From NCBI GenBank assembly GCA_012729535.1, contig JAAYCY010000055.1:124001-188000 (forward strand): a DNA stretch of 64,000 bases. The letters run 5' to 3'. This document shows, piece by piece, positions 18,192-27,341 of this stretch; the stretch's first letter is position 1; the number at the start of each line of letters is the position of its first letter. The position numbers and the translations under genes were made by a program. Source of the stretch: Methanomicrobiales archaeon (lineage in GTDB: Archaea; Halobacteriota; Methanomicrobia; Methanomicrobiales; Methanospirillaceae). The notes below the pieces were generated by a model. The model saw only the letters and a program-made list of their open reading frames with translations. It made no database searches and had not been told where the DNA came from.

Positions 18192-19637
18192 AATTGACTG
18201 TTTGAGTTTTATCTTTACCGGTAATTCTGCAAACCGCTCTGGTGTTAGTTCTGTGCAGACGTTAAGATCTTCCATGAAATACTGTTTTAATTTCCGTGCG
18301 ATATCATGGTCATACATGATTGCATTTGTCTCAAAATTCAATCGAAAACTTCTTACATCCCAGTTTGCACTTCCAACCGATGCAGCAGCTTCATCAACGA
18401 CTATTGTTTTTGCATGAATAAAACCGGTATCATAGGTATATGCCCTGACACCTGCATCCAGAAGTTGTTCTATATATGAATAACCGGCCCAGTACACGAA
18501 CCAGTGATCCGGTTTTGAGGGCATCATGATCCTGACATCTACTCCCGAAAGAGCTGCGATTCGGAGTGCATCCATGATGCTCTCGTCAGGGATAAAATAC
18601 GGGGTCTGAAGATATACTGAATCGGTTGCAAGCGAGATGAGTTTGAGATATGATTCCTTGACCGGGTTCCAGTAGGTGTCCGGCCCGCCAGATACAATCT
18701 GCACCGGAACAAAGGATGAGACCGGTTGGTTTTCCTCTGGGTAATACCTTGAATCGTAAACGATTTTATCATCCTTTGATGCATAGTTCCAATCCAGAAA
18801 GAAACGTATTTGCATCGCAAGTACTGCATGGCCGGTTATCTGAACAGCAGTATCTCTCCATGGTGCCCACTCATGAATTCGGCTGAGATAATCATCACCA
18901 ATGTTAAATCCACCAACAAATCCAGTTTTCCCATCGATGATTGCAATCTTCCGGTGATTCCGGTAATTCAGACGGGGATGAGATATATTCATGAGCGATG
19001 GAAAGAAGAATGCAAGTTTGCCGCCTGCTTTCAGGTATTGTTCATAAAAAGATTTCCGGGGACCAGTTGCTCCAAGCCCGTCGCCAAGGAATCTAACGGT
19101 TACCCCGGCTTTTGCCCGCTCAGTGAGTGCTGTAAATATTTCTCTTCCAATTTTATCATCTTTTAAAATGTAATATTCAAGGTGAATGTGATCCTGTGCT
19201 CCCCGTATTGCCTCTAACAGCGATTTAAATTTTTCATTCCCATCAACAAAGACCCTGACCGAGTTACAAATAGTCACTGGTGCCTTGTTGCTTTCCATGA
19301 GCATATACATCATTCGTTTATACTGGTAAGAGATTTGGTTTGATACAAGGATATCCTGGGAGAACAGTTCTTTTTTCTGGGATTCAATGATATTCGTAAG
19401 AGTTTCGTCATCTTCTTTCTTGACCCTGAACATTCGCTCCCGGTAAAAACTTTGTCCGACAAAGAGATAGAGGACAAATCCAATAATTGGAAGCAGGAGC
19501 AGGGCCATGAGCCATGCAATGGTTGTTGTCGGATTTTTTCGTTCGATAAAAACAACCGTGATGGCAAAAATTATGTTTATGATGAAGATTACCGGAATGA
19601 AAAAATCATTGAGAAACAGTAATATTTCGGATATCAT
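18165..19637 (-). CDS. cls: Cardiolipin synthase-like phospholipase D family enzyme
   Basis: A 490-residue membrane enzyme: two N-terminal hydrophobic helices (about 5-30 and 38-62) and two HKD motifs, NHRKIAIIDGKTGFVGGFN and FIHAKTIVVDEAAASVGSAN, which form one active site. Bacterial homologues join two phosphatidyl groups into cardiolipin; archaeal homologues make glycerol archaeal cardiolipins or transfer polar headgroups. Full family length. Convergent with the PHP gene, overlapping it by 27 bases. The 254-base AT-rich spacer upstream would hold its promoter. Confidence 0.93.
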   Translation of the reverse strand: MISEILLFLNDFFIPVIFIINIIFAITVVFIERKNPTTTIAWLMALLLLPIIGFVLYLFVGQSFYRERMFRVKKEDDETLTNIIESQKKELFSQDILVSNQISYQYKRMMYMLMESNKAPVTICNSVRVFVDGNEKFKSLLEAIRGAQDHIHLEYYILKDDKIGREIFTALTERAKAGVTVRFLGDGLGATGPRKSFYEQYLKAGGKLAFFFPSLMNISHPRLNYRNHRKIAIIDGKTGFVGGFNIGDDYLSRIHEWAPWRDTAVQITGHAVLAMQIRFFLDWNYASKDDKIVYDSRYYPEENQPVSSFVPVQIVSGGPDTYWNPVKESYLKLISLATDSVYLQTPYFIPDESIMDALRIAALSGVDVRIMMPSKPDHWFVYWAGYSYIEQLLDAGVRAYTYDTGFIHAKTIVVDEAAASVGSANWDVRSFRLNFETNAIMYDHDIARKLKQYFMEDLNVCTELTPERFAELPVKIKLKQSISRLFSPLL

Positions 19638-19891
19638 AGAATGTATTATCCTATTATTCTCATAAGATAGAACAGTATTGATTCACCTGGATTATATTAT
19701 CACCATCTGTAGATAACCACTGAATAACAATTATGAATATAATGATTATGAATGTAATTAATGTTGAACAATAAGTAGTCTACTTTACTCTCAACTAACT
19801 ATGAATCCTCTGGTTATCCAATAATCTTTTTTAATAACTGATTATTCCAGCATCTATATTATCCCGGGTAATCCAAGTACTCTTTAGAATT

Positions 19892-20737
19892 ATGAATCAG
19901 AACTATCATATTCGAAATCTTACTCCGGATGAGGTAAGTATTCCGATTGAATGGGCTCGTTATGAAGGCTGGAATCCAGGTCTTTATGATGCACTGTCTC
20001 ATTACCCGGTGGATCCATCAGGCTGGTTCTGTGCTGAACTGGATGGAGAGATTATCGGGACTGCGGTTGCTGTCAATTATGACGCCGCATTTTCGTTTGG
20101 TGGGTTTTATATTGTAAAGAAACAGTTCAGGGACCATGGAGTGGGCTGGGATCTGGTCCGGGCAATGAATAATCATATCGGAGATAGAAATTTTGGAATT
20201 GACGGGGTGTTTGAGATGCAGGAGAAATACCGGGAGAAGATGGGGATGATTTTTGCATACCGGAATATCCGGTGGCAGGGTATTTCATCCGGCATAGAGC
20301 AGCCGGATCTGGTCCTGGCAACCAATGTTCCCTTTGATTCACTACTCCGGTATGATACCGCTCATTTTCCGGCTGAAAGAAAAATATTTCTTGAAAACTG
20401 GATACGCCAGCCTGAAGGAACAGCACAGGTTAAGTTGGATAGGGATGAAAAAATTCGAGGGTATGGGGTTATCCGTAAATGTTATGAAGGTCATAAGATT
20501 GGTCCGATTTTTGCCGAAAATCCTCTTATCGCAGATGAGATCTTTGAAGGGTTAACCTCGACGGTTCCGGGTGAGGTAATATTTTTCGATACTCCTGAAC
20601 CGAATAATGAAGCGGTCCGGATGGCACAAAAACGACAAATGACCGAGGTTTTTGGTACTGCACGGATGTATACAAAAATGATTCCAGGTCTTCCGGTTCA
20701 CGAGATATTCGGTGTTACTACGTTTGAACTGGGATAA
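19892..20737 (+). CDS. GNAT family acetyltransferase, two-domain type
   Basis: A 281-residue protein. The N-terminal half (residues 5-135) is a GNAT fold with the acetyl-CoA loop region KKQFRDHGVGWDLV (the R/Q-x-x-G-x-G/A motif). The C-terminal half (about 150-275) resembles the second GNAT-like domain found in the YitH-like group, with GYGVIRKCYEGHKIGP. Substrate unknown. It stands alone between AT-rich spacers; no operon partner. Confidence 0.85.
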   Translation: MNQNYHIRNLTPDEVSIPIEWARYEGWNPGLYDALSHYPVDPSGWFCAELDGEIIGTAVAVNYDAAFSFGGFYIVKKQFRDHGVGWDLVRAMNNHIGDRNFGIDGVFEMQEKYREKMGMIFAYRNIRWQGISSGIEQPDLVLATNVPFDSLLRYDTAHFPAERKIFLENWIRQPEGTAQVKLDRDEKIRGYGVIRKCYEGHKIGPIFAENPLIADEIFEGLTSTVPGEVIFFDTPEPNNEAVRMAQKRQMTEVFGTARMYTKMIPGLPVHEIFGVTTFELG

Positions 20738-20864
20738 AGTCTGAATGCCCCTTAATTTCAAAAATTATGTATTTTTTTAAGATATTTCTTTTACTAGATA
20801 AAATCTATCCATTGATATTCTGAAAAATCTTATCTTTTCGTCCTATTCTATGAGTAAATATCGT

Positions 20865-21074
20865 TCATATTCGCTGGGTTTTGATCTCTTTATCAAGTTC
20901 TTCAATAGTACCTGGATAATGGATAATCCCCATATATTTTGTTGGGTCAAATTTTTCCTTTTCGAAAAATTTTCCTTTAATAATACGTTCCATATCCTCG
21001 CTCCATGCAGAAATAGGAATAATAACATCAGTCCTATTTCCATTCTGATCATAAAGATATCGAATCTCAATCAT
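20865..21074 (-). CDS. Small antitoxin-like protein without adjacent toxin
   Basis: A 69-residue protein. The pattern of short beta strands followed by DVIIPISAWSEDMERI resembles the N-terminal DNA-binding part of small archaeal antitoxins (Phd/YefM- or RelB-like 'xxIPxxxWE' proteins), with an acidic helical C-terminus that would wrap a toxin. No toxin gene is beside it: the downstream bases to the GNAT stop are non-coding. The start at 21074 has GGAGAG about 12 bases upstream; the frame extends another 15 codons. Possibly an orphan or in-trans antitoxin. The assignment is by pattern only. Confidence 0.5.
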   Translation of the reverse strand: MIEIRYLYDQNGNRTDVIIPISAWSEDMERIIKGKFFEKEKFDPTKYMGIIHYPGTIEELDKEIKTQRI

Positions 21075-21356
21075 TTGACTTAAGTTCTCTCCTTTGAGAT
21101 TTAAATAATAATAGACCAAACAAAATCTATTTGTCTCTCTACCTTACTATTCTATCAGTCTTCTTTCTATCCAGGTCATATTTTAATGATTAATTTTTCC
21201 GGATATATCGGTGAATACTCACATTGAAAAAGACTATTATATGGAAATCTTACTATTATGAGTCAATGATTAAATTATTTGTAAATAATATAATATATTG
21301 GAAAACTGAGAGATTGAAAAATTAATATTGATTTTTAATTGGAGAATCCCTGATAT

Positions 21357-21800
21357 ATGCAGAATGGATTAATCGAGTCTAATATAGTCCTAATAAGATC
21401 AAAAACTCCTGAAATAGCCCAGAAGATAGATTCTGCTTTTTACTGGCTGTTTTCAAGGTCCTGGTCGCAAAAAATTGATTTTATTATTCTCTATGGATCT
21501 GTAGCCCAGGGACATTTTAGACCTGATTCGGACATAGATCTGGTAATTGGAATTCAGGAAAGTCAGAAAAATCTTATTAGCATTGGTAAGGAGATTGCTT
21601 TATCAAGACCTTTTGATGATCTGGATATCCGGATTTTTGAAAACCTTCCGGTTTATATCCAAAAAGATGCACTTCGTGGAATTATTCTTTTTTGTAAAGA
21701 TTTTACGTACCTATCAGATCTTGCGTATAAAACAATAAAAAATTACCATGCTTTCAGGCCATATCTTGATGATTATACCGGAGCTGTTCCACTTTCATGA
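21357..21800 (+). CDS. mntA: MntA-type nucleotidyltransferase antitoxin
   Basis: A 147-residue minimal nucleotidyltransferase. The active site GSVAQGHFRPDSDID matches G-S-x10-D-x-D exactly, and the third acidic residue is in DDLDIRIF. In the MntA/HepT (type VII) system this enzyme transfers AMP groups onto a Tyr of the HEPN toxin and so silences it. Its stop overlaps the ATG of the HEPN gene (ATGA), typical of these pairs. It is preceded by a 280-base AT-rich spacer. Confidence 0.9.
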   Translation: MQNGLIESNIVLIRSKTPEIAQKIDSAFYWLFSRSWSQKIDFIILYGSVAQGHFRPDSDIDLVIGIQESQKNLISIGKEIALSRPFDDLDIRIFENLPVYIQKDALRGIILFCKDFTYLSDLAYKTIKNYHAFRPYLDDYTGAVPLS

Positions 21801-22255
21801 AGCCCTTAACATTACGTTCAGAAGCAATCAGAATAAAACTGGCAACCATTGCTGATAGTATTGACCTCGTCACTACTCATCTTCCATCAGATCTGAATAC
21901 ATTTAAGAACCTTGGCATCGTGAAAGATGGTATCTATAAACGGGTGGAGTATTCCATCGAGAATGTTCTTGACATTTGTGCAATAATTAATGCAGATTTA
22001 AAATTTGGTATCCCTGAATCTGAAGATGATATCATCTCAAGGTTGATACAACATAATGTCTTTGATAAGTCTCTTGGTGAAGAAGTCAGGCAAATGAAAC
22101 GGTTTAGAAATATTGTTGTTCACCGATATGGAAATATTGATGATCAGATTGCATTTGAAATACTTATTGAAAACATAACATCCTTTGAGAGATTCAGACT
22201 CCGGATTTCAGAATTTATCAGCGAATGTGAAAATATTGATCCTTTAGATTTTTAA
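21797..22255 (+). CDS. hepT: HepT-type HEPN toxin (DUF86)
   Basis: A 152-residue, all-helical HEPN RNase of the DUF86/HepT family. The active-site motif RFRNIVVHRYG contains R-x4-H-x-Y intact, so both the catalytic Arg/His pair and the Tyr that MntA would AMPylate are present. Translation is coupled to the MntA gene by a 4-base overlap. Together they form a complete type VII toxin-antitoxin module. Family members cleave RNA such as tRNA ends; the target here is unknown. Confidence 0.9.
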   Translation: MKPLTLRSEAIRIKLATIADSIDLVTTHLPSDLNTFKNLGIVKDGIYKRVEYSIENVLDICAIINADLKFGIPESEDDIISRLIQHNVFDKSLGEEVRQMKRFRNIVVHRYGNIDDQIAFEILIENITSFERFRLRISEFISECENIDPLDF

Positions 22256-22311
22256 GCCTGATTTTTATTATTGATTTTTTGGTTCTTTATAGATAGTTAC
22301 ATCAACTCTCC

Positions 22312-22344
22312 GGACAAATTAGGAATTACAATACTAATTTGTCC
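22312..22344. promoter_or_regulatory. Perfect 11-bp inverted repeat before the DUF4143 ATPase gene
   Basis: GGACAAATTAG (22312-22322) and CTAATTTGTCC (22334-22344) are exact reverse complements separated by 11 bases, so the arm centres are 22 bp apart, about two helical turns. The repeat ends 10 bases before the ATG at 22355. It looks like a dimer operator, although an mRNA hairpin hiding the start region is also possible. Confidence 0.6.
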
Positions 22345-22354
22345 AACTGATCAT

Positions 22355-23530
22355 ATGATTCACCGAACTGCAAAAGAAAAGGTAAAACAGCTTACTGTCG
22401 GATTCCCTGCTGTAGCTGTAACCGGACCCAGGCAATCCGGGAAGACTACCCTGGTCAGGAATATTTTTCCTACATTGCCCTATGTTTTGCTTGAAGATCC
22501 TGATACCCGTCGTTTTGCAGAAGAAGATCCCAGAAGTTTTCTTATGCAATATCAACAAACTGGAATTATCATTGATGAAGCACAGAATGTGCCTGAATTA
22601 TTCTCTTACTTACAGGGAATTTTAGACAACAAGGATACAACTGGAAAATTCATTCTGACAGGATCCCAGAATTTTCTCATGATGGAAAAAATTTCACAGT
22701 CGCTTACCGGCAGGATTGGTCTTGTCAAATTACTCCCGTTTGAATTGAATGAATTATGGCAGGCTGGTTTGGAAAAAAAATCATATGAGGAATATCTCTT
22801 TTCCGGGCTATATCCTCGTTTATACGTAGAAAAGATTATTCCTTCTGATTATTATGCTGCATATGTTCAGACATATCTGGAACGGGACCTCAGGCAATTA
22901 TTGAAGGTGCAAAGTCTGTCAATATTTCAGACATTCCTCCGCATGTGTGCAAACAGGGTAGGACAGGTTGTAAACTTTTCATCGCTGGCAAATGATTGTG
23001 GGATAAATTACAAAACCGCCCAGGGATGGTTATCATTACTGGAGACTTCATTTATTGTGTTTCTGGTAAGAACCCATCATAAAAATTTTAATAAGCGACT
23101 TATTCAGATGCCAAAACTCTATTTTACCGATCCCGGCCTGGCAGCGTATCTCATTGGTATTCGCCGTCCCAAAGAGATTATGAATCACCCCATGAAGGGA
23201 GGGCTTTTTGAATCCTTAATAATGAGTGAATTTCTTAAATACAGGTATAATCGGGGATTGGACAGTAATCTTTACTTCTGGCGGGACAAAGGAGGAAAGG
23301 AAATAGATTGTCTTATTGATAGAATGGGACTTGAGTTAATTCCTGTAGAGATTAAAGCAGGGAGGACGATTTCTGGAGATTATTTTAAGAATATTGAGTA
23401 TTGGAATAAGCTATCGGGCCAGGTTCCGGAACGTTCATTTGTGGTTTATGGCGGAGACCAGGATCAACAGAGAATTCATGCCAGGGTACTCCCTTTTGAT
23501 CATCTTGATCCGGTAATGGAGTTATTGTAA
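22355..23530 (+). CDS. AAA ATPase with DUF4143 domain
   Basis: A 391-residue protein. N-terminal P-loop domain: Walker A GPRQSGKTTL near residue 22, Walker B IIIDEAQNVPELF near 72, sensor LTGSQNFLM near 100. C-terminal DUF4143 domain (about 190-370) with a PD-(D/E)xK-like stretch: FESLIMSEFLK, EIDCLI, and VEIKAG. This family is widespread in archaea and bacteria, often next to toxin-antitoxin or mobile genes; the biological role is unclear. I start at 22355, which gives the usual IHRTAKEKV beginning. No Shine-Dalgarno is evident; a perfect inverted repeat lies just upstream. Confidence 0.9.
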   Translation: MIHRTAKEKVKQLTVGFPAVAVTGPRQSGKTTLVRNIFPTLPYVLLEDPDTRRFAEEDPRSFLMQYQQTGIIIDEAQNVPELFSYLQGILDNKDTTGKFILTGSQNFLMMEKISQSLTGRIGLVKLLPFELNELWQAGLEKKSYEEYLFSGLYPRLYVEKIIPSDYYAAYVQTYLERDLRQLLKVQSLSIFQTFLRMCANRVGQVVNFSSLANDCGINYKTAQGWLSLLETSFIVFLVRTHHKNFNKRLIQMPKLYFTDPGLAAYLIGIRRPKEIMNHPMKGGLFESLIMSEFLKYRYNRGLDSNLYFWRDKGGKEIDCLIDRMGLELIPVEIKAGRTISGDYFKNIEYWNKLSGQVPERSFVVYGGDQDQQRIHARVLPFDHLDPVMELL

Positions 23531-23628
23531 TCAAAGAAGGCTGATTACTGATTTTCTTATTTATATCTTTTTTGAGATAAAACCGTTTACTTCATATCAT
23601 TATTCATCCTATCGTTTTAGTTCATCTC

Positions 23629-24793
23629 ATGAATCACTTTTCTTTATATCTTCTGATATTTGGGTTTTCTGTGCTTTTTTCCTTGTTCACCGGTTCGGTA
23701 TCTGCTGACATGGTAATTGATTCATTCACACCTAATCATGGATATAATAACGAACAGGTAACAGTGACTGTAACCGGATCCGGGTTTATGACAGAACCAA
23801 TTACCACTTCAATTTTGGATTGTCCGGGAATTGTTCCTATTCAGTCTTCTTCGGTGAATACAATTTCTGATTCATTGATGTCGATAAGGTTTAACCTAGC
23901 TGGTCAGGTGTATGCAGAATATTCTCTTGTCATAGTTACCGGACTACACAGGTATGTAAGTCCAACACCTTTCATTATTTATTATCCTTATCTGCCGGTA
24001 GTAACCGGAATAACTCCGGATAACGGAAGAATTGATCAAGAACCTTTTACCTGTACGATAACAGGGAGTAATTTTATCCTTGGATCGATTGTACAACTGA
24101 TAAATTCCTCGGGAGAAATTGTACCAACGAGCAGTACAAACATCGACAATAATATGTTCACATCTGTTTTTTCTCCCGGAATGAAGAAAGGTGACCGGTA
24201 TCTTGTACAGGTAGTAAATCCGGATACTCAATGTTCGGTAAATACTGTATATTTTACTGTATATGATCTTCCTCCTGTTGTATCAGATATTAATCCTAGG
24301 GCGTTGTCGATTACTGATTCATTATGTGAGATCTCCATCAGGGGTAAGAATTTTCTTTCAGGATCGGTTGTCTCTCTTCGTGGAAATTCAGGTGAGATAA
24401 TGATCTCAAATAATACTCCAGCGATTACTTCTTCCGATGGAAAGATTATCACTGCTTCTTTTGATCTTTCCGGATTAATTCCCGGAAAATATCGTGTTAT
24501 CGTGGAGAATCCTGATGATCAGCATTCGTCAGAAACGGTGTTTTTGCAGGTAAACGAACCAGTAAAGAACATACAAGGTCACCGTAGCTCCTGGTCCGGG
24601 TGGAAATACTTCTCCATATGGGATTGTTACCGTATCTGATTCATCGACCCTGGTTATCACCTGGGATCCAAAGCCCGGATATGCGGTAAGCAGAGTTTAT
24701 CTTGATGGTTTCATGCAGGATATAATGAAACCATGTATTCTTGAAAAAATATCAGAAAATCACGAGATTTATGTTGAGTTTAAGGATGACTAG
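23629..24793 (+). pseudogene. Secreted IPT/TIG-domain protein interrupted by a frameshift
   Basis: The first frame (23629-24639) encodes a signal peptide (residues 1-26) and three IPT/TIG domains (about 27-122, 123-215, 216-305), then drifts into non-homologous residues after VNEPVK. From about 24566 the next frame continues with sensible protein, VTVAPGPGGNTSPYGIVTV ... PGYAVSRVYLDGF, to a TAG at 24791. That second part is the same G-x-x-P-x-G domain found in the peptidases at 29115 and 31235. The shift lies near 24563-24580. Either a true mutation, a sequencing error, or less likely programmed frameshifting; no slippery run is evident. Confidence 0.75.
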
Positions 24794-25043
24794 TAAATCC
24801 AGGTAGTCCTGAACATTTTTGGGTTTATTTACAAATCTGCTCATTGGGTGTAATTGGGTTTAAACATCAATAATCTCTTTTTGTTCCTGAAGTAAATCCT
24901 TCAGTGACATTTATACAGATGCTAAAATATTTTAGAAAGAATAATAATCTCCCGGGGTTCATTATCATTGACTTCGTTGAGGGTTGAATATTAACAGAGG
25001 AATTTTCATATGTAATGAAAATTCGGAATAATGGGTGTTAATT
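24794..25043. other. AT-rich intergenic region with one inverted repeat
   Basis: No gene is visible between the frameshifted IPT gene and the small frame at 25044. The region is AT-rich, with a TATA-like acatttatac near 24910 and the perfect inverted repeat at 25000-25024. Confidence 0.6.
25000..25024. promoter_or_regulatory. Perfect 10-bp inverted repeat, 5-nt loop
   Basis: GAATTTTCAT (25000-25009) and ATGAAAATTC (25015-25024) are exact reverse complements. The site lies 20 bases before the small frame at 25044 and about 120 bases before the beta-helix gene. It could be an operator or a hairpin in the leader. It is not followed by a T-run, so it is not a terminator on the plus strand. Confidence 0.5.
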
Positions 25044-25145
25044 ATGAATGGTACTTGTCTACAATTTCTGATAGAAGAGCGGGCACAAAACCTGAATCAT
25101 GATTGTATGGTTTGTTCTCCTGACTGGGGTGGGGGAAGATTATGA
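25044..25145 (+). CDS. Possible 33-residue leader ORF, coupled to the beta-helix gene
   Basis: An ATG preceded by GGGTG opens a 33-codon frame whose TGA overlaps the ATG of the next gene (ATGA arrangement). The start context gggtgttaattatg is almost the same as that of the peptidase gene at 29115. The product has three Cys and no recognised family. It may be a real small protein or a translational coupling leader. Weak evidence. Confidence 0.3.
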   Translation: MNGTCLQFLIEERAQNLNHDCMVCSPDWGGGRL

Positions 25146-26665
25146 CACAGTCAGGACGAATCTCGCTGGTCATTCTTTTTCTCATCATTCTCCTTTGTTA
25201 TGGGGGAGGTTTTGCGTCTGGTCAAAAGATCGTTCTTGAGCCTCATCATGTTGGGCCTGATTACACATTTACCGGGGATTATTCTGATGGGAAGATCACC
25301 ATAACCGGAGCAGGGACCTATGATTTGTCAGGGAACCTTGTAGCAACTTCTACCGAACATGCTGTTCAGATTGCTTCTCCTGATGTCAATTTTGAAGGGA
25401 ACCAGTACGCGATTACTGGTCCTGGAGATGGTATCGGGGTTCATGTTCTTAAAGAAGCGTATAACTGTACAGTGCAAAACATTACCCGGATATCAAATTT
25501 TAGTCAGGGAGTTTATGCATATGCAGATAATATGATAATTTCTGACGTATTGGTACAAAATAATACCTGGTCAGGTATTGCATCATATGGTAATAATTCC
25601 TTGATTTATAGGAACACTGCTCTGTATCATGGTGACAGCGGGGTTTTTTCCTGGGGACATAATTCAATAATTTATGATAATGTAGCTCTTTTTAACCGAA
25701 ATGGTATTTTATCTCAGGGTAATTATGCAGATGTGTCTGGAAATATGGCCTTATTCAATTCCAGAAATGGAATTGTAGGTGGAGGCGTCTATGTCGGACC
25801 TGAGCCTGGTGATTGGGGTCATGGGTATTATGCCAGGATTTATAACAATGTAGCCATGGCAAATTCCAACGAGGGAATTTATAACTGGCTCCCTCATGCG
25901 GTTATTGAAGATAACACTGTCATATACAACACAGTAACTGGTATTAGGACGTCTTCTATCAGCAATAATACTTCAGTAAGAACAAATCATATTTCTCTCA
26001 ATCCTATCGGGATAAATATGAATGACCGGGCTGAAGACGTTCGGGTATACGGTAATCTCCTGACATCAAATTCAGAATCAGATATTTTCATTGATACAGG
26101 TAATAGAAAAGGATCTGGCAGCATCTATGATAACTATTTTTCAAGTCCGGTACCTGTCACTGGGACCGGAGATGTCGGGCTTTATTCCTGGACAAATCCT
26201 TCCGGTCCTGTTCCTGGAGAAAACATTGTGGGTGGTCCGTATGTAGCAGGGAACTACTGGAGCAGTCCGAACCGGACGGGCTGGTCAGATATTTCTGAGA
26301 ATGAACGGTATAAGGCATATGCCTACATACACCAGGTTCCTGCAGGTACAGGATTTACTGATCGGGATGCACCACATAATAAGGGCTATACGACGATACC
26401 ATTCGAGGTGGTCAGGGAATCAGGGGTATTTGATACAGCACCACTGGTCAGTAGCGGAGAAAGTGAATATGGGTCCCAAATTTGCGAAAAAATATCTGAG
26501 TTTTCAATGAATGAATCGAATCCTGATGAAATTATCGAGAAAATTACTGGTATTTCATTGGATTCCATGAATATTCAGAGTAGCATGATTTATATGCCTG
26601 TTCACCAGGTTTCTTTAAATGAATCTGGAGGATATATCGCAGAAACAACCGGGAATCCCTTTTGA
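25142..26665 (+). CDS. Secreted right-handed beta-helix (NosD/PbH1-like) protein
   Basis: A 507-residue exported protein with a signal peptide (residues 1-28) and a long run of parallel beta-helix repeats of about 22-24 residues (about 75-340) with recurring asparagine ladders such as N-x-x-x-IYDNVALFNRNGI. The C-terminal part (about 345-507) includes a NYWSSPNRTGWSD stretch typical of NosD-like CASH proteins. Such folds bind or process polysaccharide; no catalytic residues can be assigned. A strong GGGGTGGGGGA lies before the ATG. Probably a surface protein. Confidence 0.85.
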   Translation: MTQSGRISLVILFLIILLCYGGGFASGQKIVLEPHHVGPDYTFTGDYSDGKITITGAGTYDLSGNLVATSTEHAVQIASPDVNFEGNQYAITGPGDGIGVHVLKEAYNCTVQNITRISNFSQGVYAYADNMIISDVLVQNNTWSGIASYGNNSLIYRNTALYHGDSGVFSWGHNSIIYDNVALFNRNGILSQGNYADVSGNMALFNSRNGIVGGGVYVGPEPGDWGHGYYARIYNNVAMANSNEGIYNWLPHAVIEDNTVIYNTVTGIRTSSISNNTSVRTNHISLNPIGINMNDRAEDVRVYGNLLTSNSESDIFIDTGNRKGSGSIYDNYFSSPVPVTGTGDVGLYSWTNPSGPVPGENIVGGPYVAGNYWSSPNRTGWSDISENERYKAYAYIHQVPAGTGFTDRDAPHNKGYTTIPFEVVRESGVFDTAPLVSSGESEYGSQICEKISEFSMNESNPDEIIEKITGISLDSMNIQSSMIYMPVHQVSLNESGGYIAETTGNPF

Positions 26666-26766
26666 TACTTCTATTACTTTTTTATTGCGAAAAAAAGGGA
26701 AAAATCTTACATGTATCAGTTTTATGAATTAAAACAAAAAAAATTGCATAATTATCAGATCATAGC

Positions 26767-26837
26767 GGCTCGCTATTGGTCTAAAAAAATAAAATCGATA
26801 TCTTGTATGGCTGAGATCAAATGAAGAATAGCGAGCC
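26767..26837. repeat. Perfect 11-bp inverted repeat around a 49-base spacer
   Basis: GGCTCGCTATT (26767-26777) and AATAGCGAGCC (26827-26837) are exact reverse complements. They are far more GC-rich than their surroundings. The arms could be ends of a small decayed element or the stem of a structured RNA; nothing coding lies between them. Confidence 0.5.
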
Positions 26838-27192
26838 TTGAGTGTTATGGTTTTTATAGTTTTTATGAGAAACGAAGAGTAATTCAGGTCTTTTTTCTAC
26901 GATGAAAAAGGGAGAATTGAAATCGTGAGATTATGGCTTATTTTAAAGTTTAAACGGTGAATTGTTATGGGGGGTGGTTGGATTCAATCATTATATTACA
27001 AAGTTGATAAATTATTCAATATATGAGGTAATATAATTATACTCATCTATATGGGTAATTTGAGAACCGTTCAATAATACTATCCAAATATACGATTTGG
27101 ATTTTCTTTACCTAAAGCCATTTAACAGTATTGGAGAATTATCACCGCTTTTATTCTTTAATTCGAAAATCCTGTCATTATAAACCGGCCAT

Positions 27193-27261
27193 ATGGCCTT
27201 TGTTTCAGACATTGTTGGAAAATCCATAGTTATTGACGAAGATGGTATCAAACTTATTTAG
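27193..27261 (+). pseudogene. Possible remnant of a PRC-barrel protein gene
   Basis: A 22-codon frame begins MAFVSDIVGKSIVIDEDG, which resembles the N-terminal start of archaeal PRC-barrel proteins, and then hits TAG. No downstream frame continues the domain clearly. Low confidence because of its length. Confidence 0.25.
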
Positions 27262-27341
27262 TAATAATTTACGTAATTTAGGTTTTTAAGAGGGATTGGA
27301 TAATGATAATAGATATGGAATTATTTGGTATATCCTAACAT

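Larger units (their letters stand above)
26666..27341. other. 676-base AT-rich region without intact gene
   Basis: No complete gene is visible. It holds a perfect 11-bp inverted repeat with a 49-base spacer (26767-26837), a short frame resembling the start of a PRC-barrel gene at 27193, and a 12-bp palindrome (GGCCATATGGCC, 27187-27198). It lies between the beta-helix gene and a decayed toxin-antitoxin pair and looks like accumulated remnants. Confidence 0.55.
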
